Shown here piece after piece: positions 8,361 through 17,484 of a stretch of DNA of 64,000 nucleotides. The stretch's first letter is position 1, and every line of letters starts with the position of its first letter. The DNA lies in NCBI GenBank assembly GCA_023402275.1, contig JAEXCH010000002.1, forward strand, positions 62,001 to 126,000, in the 5' to 3' direction. A model generated the notes under the pieces. That model did not search any database. It saw only the letters and a list, made by a program, of their open reading frames with translations, and was not told the origin of the DNA. Made by a program: the position numbers and the translations under genes. This stretch comes from Methanobacteriota archaeon. Lineage in GTDB: Archaea > Thermoplasmatota > Thermoplasmata > Methanomassiliicoccales > Methanomethylophilaceae.

Positions 8361-10247
8361 TCATATTCTTCCCAATGCTTTCTTTACAGAGGACGATAAA
8401 CGATTTGAGTTCAGCTCCTCCAATTTTATATAAGTGCAATCCAGACTCTTGCTTAGTTCATATGCCATGTCGAACCTTACAAGACTTGTCTCCGTGTCCA
8501 CTACGACGAACTTTATTCCGCAGTCCTTTATCGATTCCGCATATTGGCGGGCCTCTTCGACCGGCCTTACACCCTGAGAAACCGATACATTGCTCTTTCC
8601 GTCCGTGAGTATCACCATCACCGTCCCATAACCTGCGGTCGTGAATCTCATCAATCTTTCGTACCCTATCTTAAGCCCTGATGTCAACGGCGTCTTACCA
8701 CCGGTCGGTATATCATTCAATGTCCGATATGCCTTGTAAACGCTCCGCGTGAGCGGCAATATCTCTTCAGCCTCTTCGTTACGAAATACGACCAGACCTA
8801 CTTCGTCACGTTTTTGATAAGCATCCTTCAAAAGTGATAATATCGCCCCTTTGACCGCCACCATCCTGTTGTTGGCGCCCATCGAACCGCTCCCGTCCAC
8901 CAAGAACAATAGTTTGGTACCTTGCTTCTTCCTTCTGATCTTTTCCCTGAGGTCGTTCTTTGTCAATACTATCGCAAGACCGTTATGTTCCCTCATGCTT
9001 TGATATGGAGCTGCCGCTCTTATGCTGGCACATAACGCTATATCAGAGATATTCCCTCTTGGGATAGTATGTCCTATGCATTTTCCGGAGTGATCGTCTG
9101 TGATCCTATACTCCCTTCTTCCTCTGGATTCCCTCAGTAATTGCTTTTTATCCGGAGGTATGTAATCGGCGACCTCGAATTCCTCTCCTATTGAGAACAC
9201 TTCCTCCTTAGGCTCTGGGTCGGGGGAAGATTCTGTATCGTTATTGGAATCATTATCTTCAGAATTATCACTGCTTGGGGGATTGTGTTCCTGCTCCTCA
9301 GGTTCCCCGCTATTATCATTGTTGTCCTCACTATCCGGATCGGTCTCTTCCGGCTCGTTCTGCTGTTGTCCGGGATCGTTTTCCCTCCTCCTGTGAAGAA
9401 GACAGAGATTCGCTGCGGTCCTGAGATCTTCGAGGTCTGCGGTCCCCTTGCCCTCCAATGCAGCGATCGCACATGATGTGTGGATGACCGATATGTCCCC
9501 TCTGTGTCCCTCCACATTCATTTCGGAGCATATTCTGGATATTGCCTCCTCATAACCGTTTGGGACCTTCATATCAGGATATGCCCCTATTGCCGATCCT
9601 ATCGATCTTATGATCGCATCGTTATCAGAAGAAAATGAGTCAATGAATGCTTTTGGATCGCGTTCATAGGCAAGTCTTCTTTTGAGGATTGTGAGTCGCT
9701 CTTCCTGATCCTCATTGTCTGACAGGAATACACATATGTCAAACCGGTCCAGCATATGTTCCGATAATTCACCTTCTGACGGATCCATTGTTGCTATGAG
9801 GGTCGTGTTGAGATCATATTCCATCGATATCCCTTCACGTTCGATCGTGTTCTTTCTTTCCAAGACAGTGTTCAGGACCTGATTGGTTATGTGTTCAGGA
9901 AAGAGGTTTATGTTCTCCATGAGTATGACCCCTTCTTGGGACCTCATGAATATGTGTTCTGTGACGCATTTCTTTCCTGTTTTTATCGTTGATTCTACAT
10001 CTATGCCGCCGAAGATCTGTTCCTCTGTGGCATTCATGGGAAGGGTTACGATCCTCATTTCCGGGATCAACCCCTGAATGGACCTTGCCAGTGTCGTCTT
10101 GCCCGTACCTGGTGGACCGCATATCAGGATCGTCGCTACGTCACTGCTTACAGCTGCACACATGATAGCCGTCTTTGCTGCATCATGCCCGACTATTGCA
10201 GACAAAGGATAATTGTCATACTTCAAACTGCTAATGTCTGCAACCAT
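8361..10247 (-). CDS. ChlD/BchD-like chelatase subunit (AAA + von Willebrand A)
   Basis: 628 residues in three parts: an N-terminal AAA+ module with Walker A GPPGTGKTT, an acidic proline-rich linker (roughly 285-345, rich in Asp, Glu, Asn, Ser and Pro), and a C-terminal VWA domain whose MIDAS motif DGSGSMG is intact. In magnesium chelatase this subunit couples the ATPase ring to the large subunit. Its AAA module keeps Walker A, whereas in many ChlD proteins it is decayed. The gene overlaps the ChlI-like gene by 25 bases and sits 13 bases before cobN, so the three are almost certainly co-translated and form one complex. Confidence 0.9.
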   Translation of the reverse strand: MVADISSLKYDNYPLSAIVGHDAAKTAIMCAAVSSDVATILICGPPGTGKTTLARSIQGLIPEMRIVTLPMNATEEQIFGGIDVESTIKTGKKCVTEHIFMRSQEGVILMENINLFPEHITNQVLNTVLERKNTIEREGISMEYDLNTTLIATMDPSEGELSEHMLDRFDICVFLSDNEDQEERLTILKRRLAYERDPKAFIDSFSSDNDAIIRSIGSAIGAYPDMKVPNGYEEAISRICSEMNVEGHRGDISVIHTSCAIAALEGKGTADLEDLRTAANLCLLHRRRENDPGQQQNEPEETDPDSEDNNDNSGEPEEQEHNPPSSDNSEDNDSNNDTESSPDPEPKEEVFSIGEEFEVADYIPPDKKQLLRESRGRREYRITDDHSGKCIGHTIPRGNISDIALCASIRAAAPYQSMREHNGLAIVLTKNDLREKIRRKKQGTKLLFLVDGSGSMGANNRMVAVKGAILSLLKDAYQKRDEVGLVVFRNEEAEEILPLTRSVYKAYRTLNDIPTGGKTPLTSGLKIGYERLMRFTTAGYGTVMVILTDGKSNVSVSQGVRPVEEARQYAESIKDCGIKFVVVDTETSLVRFDMAYELSKSLDCTYIKLEELNSNRLSSSVKKALGRI

Positions 10248-11254
10248 TTCTCCATTTCCTCGGAACCCATTGAAGAATCTTGGAATGGATTTCTCCTCAT
10301 CCTGTGCGGAAGTACAAGCTTCGATACCTCGATGACATCCTTCGATGTTGCCTGTTCTCTCTTCTCAAGTGCTGCTTTTGCCATTGCGGTCTTTATGAGT
10401 ATAAGATCAGCCCGGTGTCCATCGACCCCGATCGACATGGACAGTTTAACTGCGGTGTTCAGCGCATCTTCGTCCGGTTCTATGGTGTCGATGATCTTCC
10501 TTGCTTCGATGATGTCCGACCGCAGTTCATCCTGAGCCTCGGCATAACTGCCGATGAATGAATCGGGATCCTTCTCGAATGCGATGCGGCGTCTGATAAC
10601 CTCCACTCTATCCTTTGGGTCTGTCTCTCCCTTGACATCGACAGTTAGACCGAATCTGTCCAAAAGCTGCGGTCTGAGCTCCCCCTCCTCGGGGTTCATT
10701 GTTCCGACAAGTATGAACTTGGAAGGATGGCTGAATGATATCCCCTCCCTTTCTATGAAGTTCACGCCCATTGCCGCCGCATCCAAAAGGAGGTCCACCA
10801 GATGATCATCCAGGAGATTCACCTCATCGACATACAATATGTTGCCATTGGCCTTTGCCAATATCCCCGGTTCGAACTTCTTCCTTCCCGTCGATATGGC
10901 ATGTTCAATGTCCATGGTCCCTGCTACCCTATCCTCTGTGGAATTCAGAGGGAGTTCGACCACCCTCATAGGGACCGTCTCTTTTTCAATGGTACCATCT
11001 GCTCTTCTATCTTGACAATCGGGACATATGTTGTTCTGTTCATACCACGAACACCCACAGGGGCAACCCTTCATCACATCCTTACCGGGAAGGAGTTCGG
11101 CCAATGCCCTTACCGATGTGGACTTCGCTGTTCCTTTTTCTCCTTTTATCAAAACCCCTCCGATGGAGGGGAACACTGTGTTCAGAACCAGTGCCTCCTT
11201 CATACATTCCTGACCCACTATCGCCGTAAACGGGTATATTGTCCTTTTTCCCAT
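10223..11254 (-). CDS. ChlI/BchI-like chelatase AAA+ ATPase
   Basis: 343 residues from ATG 11254, chosen because GGAGGAGAGG precedes it; a GTG at 11272 is the alternative. Walker A is KGEKGTAKST, Walker B is ILYVDEVNLL, and sensor sequences follow, as in magnesium-chelatase subunit I. A cysteine-rich insertion, GCPCGCSWYEQNNICPDC, lies between Walker A and the following strand; such insertions occur in CobN-associated ChlI homologues and may bind zinc or a cluster. The subunit would form the hexameric motor of the chelatase. It lies directly downstream of the importer ATPase, linking metal or tetrapyrrole uptake with insertion. Confidence 0.9.
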   Translation of the reverse strand: MGKRTIYPFTAIVGQECMKEALVLNTVFPSIGGVLIKGEKGTAKSTSVRALAELLPGKDVMKGCPCGCSWYEQNNICPDCQDRRADGTIEKETVPMRVVELPLNSTEDRVAGTMDIEHAISTGRKKFEPGILAKANGNILYVDEVNLLDDHLVDLLLDAAAMGVNFIEREGISFSHPSKFILVGTMNPEEGELRPQLLDRFGLTVDVKGETDPKDRVEVIRRRIAFEKDPDSFIGSYAEAQDELRSDIIEARKIIDTIEPDEDALNTAVKLSMSIGVDGHRADLILIKTAMAKAALEKREQATSKDVIEVSKLVLPHRMRRNPFQDSSMGSEEMEKWLQTLAV

Positions 11255-11268
11255 GTTCCTCTCCTCCG

Positions 11269-12060
11269 TCACTCGTCCTCGTCATCTCTATTGCATGGGG
11301 ATATGGGGAGGATGTACCTTCCCCCTGTATCGGATGTTATGATCTCTGCATCCACACCATAGACTGCATTGATGTTCTCTTTGGTTATTGTCGTCTCGGG
11401 ATCCCCCATTGCATATATCCCTCCGTCCTTGATCATCATGACCTTATCAGAATAGTTAAGTGCCAGATTGATGTCGTGAAGTGCGATTATCATACCGACA
11501 TTCTTCTCCCTTATCAGATCCCTCATCGTTATCATGGTGTTCATCTGATGTTTGAGGTCCAATGCACTGGTCGGCTCATCGAACATGAAGAGTGCAGGCC
11601 TTTGAGCAAGGGACCTTGCAAGGAACACCCTCTGTCTCTGTCCGCCTGACAGTTCCGAGGTGTTGCGGTCAGATAGCTTTTCCACCCTCATTGCCTGCAT
11701 GGACTCTATCGCTATATCTATGTCCTTATCGGAATATGTCCAGCTGACGTACGGCCTTCTACCTACAAGGACCGTATCTATTACCTTGGTGAAGACCGAA
11801 GTCGGACAGGATTGAGGAACATATGATATCAGTTTTGCCACATCGGTCAGTTCCATATCGTAAAGGTTCTCTCCGTCGATGTTCACTGTTCCGGACATCG
11901 GACTCATTATGTTGCACAATGTCTTTATCAAGGTTGATTTACCAGACCCATTTGGTCCCAGAAGTGCAAGTATCTCCCCATCTTTGGCAGAGAACGACAT
12001 ATCATTCAGGACGATGTTGTTCCCATAACCCTGACATAGGGATTCCACCTCGATCCTCAT
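11269..12060 (-). CDS. ABC transporter ATP-binding protein, FecE/BtuD type
   Basis: 263 residues with Walker A GPNGSGKST, signature LSGGQRQR, Walker B ALFMFDEPTS and switch histidine in ALHDINLALNY, all intact. The start ATG overlaps the permease stop by 4 bases. It drives the importer formed with the FecCD permease (12057-13238) and the binding protein (13285-14295). The C-terminal acidic tail (RDDEDE) is short. The next gene downstream is the ChlI-like subunit, so transporter and chelatase are transcribed together. The substrate is probably a metal chelate or tetrapyrrole, from context. Confidence 0.94.
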   Translation of the reverse strand: MRIEVESLCQGYGNNIVLNDMSFSAKDGEILALLGPNGSGKSTLIKTLCNIMSPMSGTVNIDGENLYDMELTDVAKLISYVPQSCPTSVFTKVIDTVLVGRRPYVSWTYSDKDIDIAIESMQAMRVEKLSDRNTSELSGGQRQRVFLARSLAQRPALFMFDEPTSALDLKHQMNTMITMRDLIREKNVGMIIALHDINLALNYSDKVMMIKDGGIYAMGDPETTITKENINAVYGVDAEIITSDTGGRYILPISPCNRDDEDE

Positions 12061-13238
12061 CCCTCATACCCCCTACTCATCTTCCTTACCAGGATCAGGA
12101 AGAATATGCCGCCGATGACATACATTATGATCCCGACAGGGATGTCGTCAGGTGCCTGTATGACCCTTGCCACCGCGTCGGAACTTATCAGTATCAGTGC
12201 CCCCAGCAATCCTGCGGCAGGAATGAGGAATCTATGATCGTTACCGATTATCATCCTGCAGATATGGGGTGCCATGAGACCTATGAAACCGATTATCCCT
12301 GTGAAGGCCATACATGCCGATGTTATGAGTGCGGAGATGATCAATATCTTCCTTCTGAGTCTCTTGACATCCACGCCCAGATTCTTTGCCACATCATCTC
12401 CGCTCGAAAGCGTGTTAAGATCCACAGCATATGATTCCAGGACTATGGCACCGATTATCACGATGGGTATCAGGATTATGACCGCACTCCAAGATACTCC
12501 CCACATACCTCCGAGCAACCACATTGTTATGTCCCTGAGTGCCTCCTCATTCGATGCGTATTTAAGATACGACAATACCGCTGAGAAAAGATAACCTATG
12601 ACCACTCCCGTCAATATCAGTGTGGATTGATTCACGATCCTTTTTCCGGTAAGGGAAAGTAATATCACAACACTCAGAAGACCGAACACGAAGGCCATGG
12701 CGACCATGAACAGCCACCCTACCGTGATGCTCGTCCCGAAGATCATTATGTACGAGTAATAAGTGGAACCGAGTATGATCGGCCCCAGGACCAGTGCGAT
12801 ACCCGCACCGCATGCTGCAGCAGACGATAATCCCAAAGTGAACGGACAGACCAGGGGGTTCCTCAGTATCCCCTGCATGACCGCCCCTGCTATCGCCAGA
12901 CTCACTCCTGCAAGTATACCGACTATGACCCTCGGTGCTCTGTAATTGATGATGACCGCCGAATAATATCCGGTCGACGGACCTTGTATATGATCTGGTA
13001 ACAGGGTATTGCCGATCACCCTTAGTACATCCATGAACGGAACGTGTACAGCTCCTATCCCAAGGACCGCGATGGCAACCACAATTAGTATCACCAGGAT
13101 CAGGAACAGGAACAGGATGCTCTTCCTTTTGGATGCATTCAGTTTTCCGCGAGTGGTGTCGTCGCATCCTTCACCTTTTATCAGTGACAATAGGCTTTTC
13201 CGATTCTTCTCTTTCTTTGCCTGAGGATCTTTCGACAT
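12057..13238 (-). CDS. FecCD-family ABC transporter permease
   Basis: 393 residues from ATG 13238; a GTG at 13247 in frame is an alternative. The N-terminal 45 residues are a charged, lysine-rich cytoplasmic extension longer than in most FecCD proteins. The membrane part has the family blocks RAPRVIVGILAG, AVMQGILRNPLVCPF and GFIGLMAPHICRMI. It makes the channel for the importer that heads the chelatase operon. The stop overlaps the start of the ATPase gene, and the binding-protein gene ends 46 bases upstream. Confidence 0.93.
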   Translation of the reverse strand: MSKDPQAKKEKNRKSLLSLIKGEGCDDTTRGKLNASKRKSILFLFLILVILIVVAIAVLGIGAVHVPFMDVLRVIGNTLLPDHIQGPSTGYYSAVIINYRAPRVIVGILAGVSLAIAGAVMQGILRNPLVCPFTLGLSSAAACGAGIALVLGPIILGSTYYSYIMIFGTSITVGWLFMVAMAFVFGLLSVVILLSLTGKRIVNQSTLILTGVVIGYLFSAVLSYLKYASNEEALRDITMWLLGGMWGVSWSAVIILIPIVIIGAIVLESYAVDLNTLSSGDDVAKNLGVDVKRLRRKILIISALITSACMAFTGIIGFIGLMAPHICRMIIGNDHRFLIPAAGLLGALILISSDAVARVIQAPDDIPVGIIMYVIGGIFFLILVRKMSRGYEG

Positions 13239-13284
13239 AGGTTCCACTCTGTATTAAATTAAGAAAAGAGGTTTGTGTATCAGA

Positions 13285-14295
13285 TTATCTGGAATAGACC
13301 ATCTGATTGTTGAATTTCGTATTACCTATACTGTTGTATTCGTCAACAAGTTCCGAAACGGATATGTCCCCGTTGTTGACCGGGTCCATCAGGGATATCA
13401 TGAACAATCCGCCGATCACTGAACGCATTCCTCCGATGATATCATTGGATATCATGTAGACGTCGTCATTCTGGATCGCGGTTATGTTGTTCCATCCCGC
13501 CCTGGAATATATCGTATCCAAATAGGAGTTCAATGCAGCATCATTCCAATTCGCATTGTATGTGACAACCAACAGTACATCCGGGTTCAATTCAATAAGG
13601 ACGGAACCTTCTGGATATGTGTATGTCGTACTTGTCGATTCGAATACATTCTTACCCTTTATCGACTCAAGCAATACCCCGGGAGTGCTGGAAGGGTTGC
13701 AGAATGACAACCTTGTTGCCGAATAGCTCTCCAAAGCGAAGGACGGTGATGTTCCGTTGAATCCGTTTATTATGCTCATCTTGGACAGGAACCAGTCAAC
13801 TATCTTATTTGCCTCGGTCTGATGTCCGGTTATTATTCCCAGAGAAGTGATATCGTTCTCGATCTCCGAGATCTTGCTTGCACCTAACTCCACTACAGGG
13901 ATGCCTGTGTTGCGAAGCTGTGTCGTGTCATTGGTGTTGTGTGCGATGATGAGATCGGGCTCCAAGGACAGAACTATGTCCATTCCTTCCGTTGTGCTCG
14001 AACTCAATGCTGTTGCGTATTTGTAATAATCTGTGTAGTTGATATCATTCTTAACGGTAGTTGTTGTTCCTATGACAAGATCGGAACAACCCATCATTAT
14101 CATTGCCTCAGCGATATATTTGCTGTATACAACTATCCTCTCACACTCGGAATCCAAGGTTATTGTATCTCCGTTCGTGTCGGTGAATGTTATCTCTCCG
14201 TTGTTGTCATTTCCCTCATATACAGTAATTCCGACCGCCAAAACTGCGACGACAACTATTACTGCGGCTATAATTGCTACATTCTTAGTGTTCAT
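13285..14295 (-). CDS. ABC transporter substrate-binding protein (FecB/BtuF class)
   Basis: 336 residues from ATG 14295; an ATG two codons earlier (14301) is equally possible. Residues 1-22 are a hydrophobic export signal or anchor, followed by a spacer and a periplasmic-binding domain with typical ITLDSECERIVVYSKYIAEA and IVLSLEPDLIIAHNTND segments. It is the first gene of a long minus-strand operon continuing through permease, ATPase and three chelatase subunits. The upstream region carries the TTGGA-N7-TCCAA palindrome and a TATA-like box, so the whole operon may be repressed by its product metal or cofactor. Ligand unknown. Confidence 0.9.
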   Translation of the reverse strand: MNTKNVAIIAAVIVVVAVLAVGITVYEGNDNNGEITFTDTNGDTITLDSECERIVVYSKYIAEAMIMMGCSDLVIGTTTTVKNDINYTDYYKYATALSSSTTEGMDIVLSLEPDLIIAHNTNDTTQLRNTGIPVVELGASKISEIENDITSLGIITGHQTEANKIVDWFLSKMSIINGFNGTSPSFALESYSATRLSFCNPSSTPGVLLESIKGKNVFESTSTTYTYPEGSVLIELNPDVLLVVTYNANWNDAALNSYLDTIYSRAGWNNITAIQNDDVYMISNDIIGGMRSVIGGLFMISLMDPVNNGDISVSELVDEYNSIGNTKFNNQMVYSR

Positions 14296-14326
14296 TAGCA
14301 TCCCGCGCTTTCTTGATATATAGGTG

Positions 14327-14343
14327 TTGGATTATATATCCAA
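14327..14343. promoter_or_regulatory. Operator-like palindrome TTGGA-N7-TCCAA (second copy)
   Basis: TTGGA TTATATA TCCAA lies about 30 bases upstream of the binding-protein start and just downstream of a TATA-like sequence (CTTAAATATT on the minus strand, 14361-14370). Arms and spacing match the site at 3094-3110, suggesting one regulator for both importer operons. Confidence 0.55.
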
Positions 14344-14695
14344 CTCATAAAAACGTTACCAATATTTAAGAATAGGCATAATACAACAATAGGGGATTTT
14401 TCAAAGGATGAGCTGAATCATCAATAACTATGATCGCAGAAAGTGAAGCTGATATATTGCATCCTAAGAACTGAATGTCCCAATTCTATATGGGAAATAT
14501 TCTAATATAAGTATGAGACAAAGATCATTCATCATATTTTTGATCTTTAATTTTGATACCAGATGAACTAGGTATGATACATTGGCCCTTCGAGTCGACC
14601 GCATTTACTATAATAAACGAGATCATATGTATTCCAATAAGGATATAGACTAGGCTCATCATACGCCACCATATTATTCAATCAAAGGGATCCAA
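14344..14695. other. Divergent intergenic region without a recognisable gene
   Basis: AT-rich spacer between the importer-chelatase operon and the alkyltransferase gene. It holds the TATA-like box 14361-14370 for the minus-strand operon. I see no convincing small gene or RNA in it. Confidence 0.4.
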
Positions 14696-15235
14696 ATGAT
14701 ATATTCATCGTGCTACAAGTCACCTGTTGGGAAAATTACCCTAGTGAGTGACAAAGAGAATCTGATAGGATTGTGGATGGAGGGGCAGAAGTACTTCGGA
14801 AGTACCATAGGCAACGATATCGAAGAAAAAGATGACCTTGACATCCTTTGTGAAAGTAAAGATTGGTTGAATGAGTATTTTTCAGGAAATAGACCTAGGA
14901 TATCCGATATCCCTTTAGCGCCCCAAGGCAGTGATTTCCGTCAAGAGGTATGGAGAATACTTATCGATATACCATATGGAAAGGTTAAAACATACGGAGA
15001 TATCGCAAAGGAGATCGAACTAAGAACCGGGAAGGAAAGAATGTCCTGTCAGGCGGTCGGGGGTGCCGTAGGTCACAATCCGATATCCATAATCATACCA
15101 TGCCACAGAGTGGTTGGTACGAACGGCAGCCTTACGGGATATGCCGGCGGTATTGATAAGAAGATCAAGCTCCTGGAGCATGAGGGAGTGGACATGTCGG
15201 GGATGTTCATACCAAAAGAAGGTACTGCTCTTTGA
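14696..15235 (+). CDS. ogt: Methylated-DNA--protein-cysteine S-methyltransferase
   Basis: 179 residues. It repairs O6-alkylguanine by moving the alkyl group irreversibly to its own cysteine. The active-site block IIPCHRVV is intact, with the DNA-binding segment GKVKTYGDIAKEIE upstream and GYAGGIDKK after it. Length fits the Ogt/MGMT family with a small N-terminal domain. The gene is monocistronic, divergent from the importer-chelatase operon, and separated from the next gene by a 410-base AT-rich leader. Confidence 0.93.
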   Translation: MIYSSCYKSPVGKITLVSDKENLIGLWMEGQKYFGSTIGNDIEEKDDLDILCESKDWLNEYFSGNRPRISDIPLAPQGSDFRQEVWRILIDIPYGKVKTYGDIAKEIELRTGKERMSCQAVGGAVGHNPISIIIPCHRVVGTNGSLTGYAGGIDKKIKLLEHEGVDMSGMFIPKEGTAL

Positions 15236-15645
15236 GATCATAATCGATCTGACAGTATCAGTAAGGACCATATCCGATATTGGATCATGGTCTATCCCTT
15301 TGACAATATCATCAAGCTTTTTTCCTTTACTTTACAGAATGACCCCCATTTATGTTATGCACTGAATGTCAAAACTGCCAAGAAATTGAATTATTGATAG
15401 ATACATTTAAATATAATATATCTTAGATTTTGAATTATTACTCATTTTTGCAACAATATATTAACCATAATATTGTTAATATGCATAATTTATTGGGTTT
15501 ATTTATATACTAATCAACCATAATCATGGTAATTATATTCATAACTATATGGAGTACACATCCATCCATATTAAGGCTATAAATATCGTGCAAAAAAATC
15601 CTATTAACGCCTCAAAAATGGCAGAACGGAAGAAGGAGTGAAGAA
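15236..15645. promoter_or_regulatory. Upstream region of the methyltransferase operon
   Basis: 410 bases, strongly AT-rich, with no gene. It contains a TATA box CTATAAATAT (15577-15586) predicting transcription start near 15610, and AAGGAGTG (15633-15640) as ribosome-binding site. Further upstream are two related inverted repeats: TTAAC-N9-GTTAA at 15461-15479 and ACCAT-AATC-ATGGT at 15517-15530. Both contain AACCATAAT, 53 bases apart. These are candidate operators for substrate-dependent control. Confidence 0.5.
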
Positions 15646-16284
15646 ATGTCCAAGGAAGAAATACTCAACAAATTGAGTGATGCAGTGACGACATGCAAAC
15701 TCGATCAAGCACAGTCAGCGGCCCAAGAGGCGCTTGACACAGGAATAAACCCGATAGAAGCAATAAATGACGGACTCGTCAAAGGTATGAACATCGTCGG
15801 CGAGAACTACGCCGCACATAAGGTATACCTTCCTCAGGTCCTCGTTTCCGCACGTTGCATGTATGCAGGACTGGACCTCTTGCTGCCTGCGATACCAACG
15901 GAACAGCTGAAGGACAGTAAGAGATGCGCCACCGCAGTGGTTGAGGGAGATGTTCACGACATAGGTAAGAACATCGTTAAGACCATGCTCACTGCGGGAG
16001 GTTACATAGTGACCGATCTTGGAAAGGACATATCCCCGGAGAAGATCGTCCAGATGACCGAAGAGAATCAGATCAACTGTCTCTGCCTCAGCACATTGAT
16101 GACGCCCACTATGGACAACATGAAGAAGACCCTTGACGTCCTCAAAGAAACAGGATACCGCTCAAAGTGCGTGGTCACGATAGGCGGTCCTCCGACATCC
16201 CCTCAGTTCGCATCCGAGATAGGTGCGGATCACAGGGACCTCAACGCACAGGACTGCGTAAAATGGCTAAAGGAGGAACTCTGA
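15646..16284 (+). CDS. Corrinoid (methyl-carrier) protein of a methyltransferase system
   Basis: 212 residues, the usual length of MtaC/MtbC/MttC-type carriers. Residues 1-85 form the four-helix cap, then the cobalamin-binding Rossmann domain with EGDVHDIGKN, where H104 would be the lower cobalt ligand, and later STLMTP and IGGPP contacts. The protein shuttles a methyl group between a substrate-specific methyltransferase and a methylcorrinoid:thiol methyltransferase. The next gene, starting 1 base after the stop, is such an MtaA-like enzyme. A strong ribosome-binding site precedes the start. The methyl donor is not known, since no MtaB, MtmB, MtbB or MttB homologue is adjacent. Confidence 0.94.
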   Translation: MSKEEILNKLSDAVTTCKLDQAQSAAQEALDTGINPIEAINDGLVKGMNIVGENYAAHKVYLPQVLVSARCMYAGLDLLLPAIPTEQLKDSKRCATAVVEGDVHDIGKNIVKTMLTAGGYIVTDLGKDISPEKIVQMTEENQINCLCLSTLMTPTMDNMKKTLDVLKETGYRSKCVVTIGGPPTSPQFASEIGADHRDLNAQDCVKWLKEEL

Positions 16285-16285
16285 C

Positions 16286-17377
16286 ATGAAGGAGATGACG
16301 CATAAGGAGAGAGCGGTCGCAGCACTAAGCAACGAGAAGGTCGACAGACTCACCACATATCCCATAGCATGCGGCGTCTGCAGGAGACTGATCGGGGACG
16401 GTACCCTCACATACCGTGAGTGGTGCAGCGATCCCAAGCTCTTCGCACAGGCTTTCCTGGAAGGTCAGAAGAAATTCGGCCTCGATTTCGCGATCGGGCT
16501 GATGGATCTCTCGGTCATGGCAGGTGACCTCGGAGCGAATGTGAGAATGGATGAACAGAACACCCCATTCGTTGATGACCACATCGTCCACAGCATGGAG
16601 GATTACGAGAAGTTCACCGTACCTGATGTGAAGAAAGGAAGGACAGGCGTCCTGATAGAAGGTACGAAACTCATCGCAGATTATCTGAAGGGTGAGGTAG
16701 TGACATCAGCGTTCATAGAGGGGCCGCTGCTTGCACTGTCACAAAGTGCAGGTGCTGAGAGGCTTTTCATGGACATGTTCACGGAACCTGCCCCCATACA
16801 CAAGGCCCTCGCGGTAATGACCGAGTACGATTCAGAGATCGTGAAGGCCTTCGGGGAGACAGGTATCGAAGCGGTCTGCTGGGACTACCTTTGGGGCAAC
16901 TATTCTTGTCTCGGAGATGCTGAGTACGGGGAGTTCGAGGGGGACAAGTACGCAAAGAGACTGAATCAGGAAGTGCTTGACAACGGAATGGCGATGGCCA
17001 TACACAACTGTGCGGACCTTCCTCATCTGGATACACAGATCAAGCAGTTCAAACCGTCGATCTACTCAATGGCCTATTACCCGCAGATAGAGGGTTCGCC
17101 TTCTGCAAGCAAGGTAATACTTGACGGTTACGCAGACAACTGTCTTGTGGCAGGACAGATGGATCCTCAGATCTATGTGAGGGCATCTGTTGAAGATGTC
17201 ACCAAGGCCACCAAGGACCTTTGTCAAGAAGTGAAGACCGCACTGTGCAAACGTGGACTCAACTCCAAGTACTGCATTGCAAGCGGTTGCGAGGTTCCGC
17301 CAGATATACACTGCAAACTTGAGAACATCTCCGCAATGGTTGATGCCAGCAAGAAGTACGGTCGTATGGACGACTGA
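16286..17377 (+). CDS. MtaA/MtbA-like methylcobamide methyltransferase (uroporphyrinogen-decarboxylase fold)
   Basis: 363 residues, matching the length of methylcobamide:coenzyme M methyltransferases. The zinc ligands of MtaA/MtbA are recognisable as H240-x-C242 in AIHNCAD and C335 in ASGCEVPP. By family it transfers the methyl group from the corrinoid protein to a thiol, normally coenzyme M. It lies 1 base after the corrinoid gene, so the two act as a pair. It could instead demethylate or remethylate another substrate; the UroD superfamily in methylotrophs includes such variants. Whether coenzyme M is the acceptor is inference. Confidence 0.88.
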   Translation: MKEMTHKERAVAALSNEKVDRLTTYPIACGVCRRLIGDGTLTYREWCSDPKLFAQAFLEGQKKFGLDFAIGLMDLSVMAGDLGANVRMDEQNTPFVDDHIVHSMEDYEKFTVPDVKKGRTGVLIEGTKLIADYLKGEVVTSAFIEGPLLALSQSAGAERLFMDMFTEPAPIHKALAVMTEYDSEIVKAFGETGIEAVCWDYLWGNYSCLGDAEYGEFEGDKYAKRLNQEVLDNGMAMAIHNCADLPHLDTQIKQFKPSIYSMAYYPQIEGSPSASKVILDGYADNCLVAGQMDPQIYVRASVEDVTKATKDLCQEVKTALCKRGLNSKYCIASGCEVPPDIHCKLENISAMVDASKKYGRMDD

Positions 17378-17484
17378 AGAAGAAACTATTTTCTCCTCCT
17401 AAACACTTTAGCCGGAACTCGGACGATCAACTTCCTCCTGTCCGATGTTTCGGTGAACCATTACAAATTCAGAGAGGTGATAAA

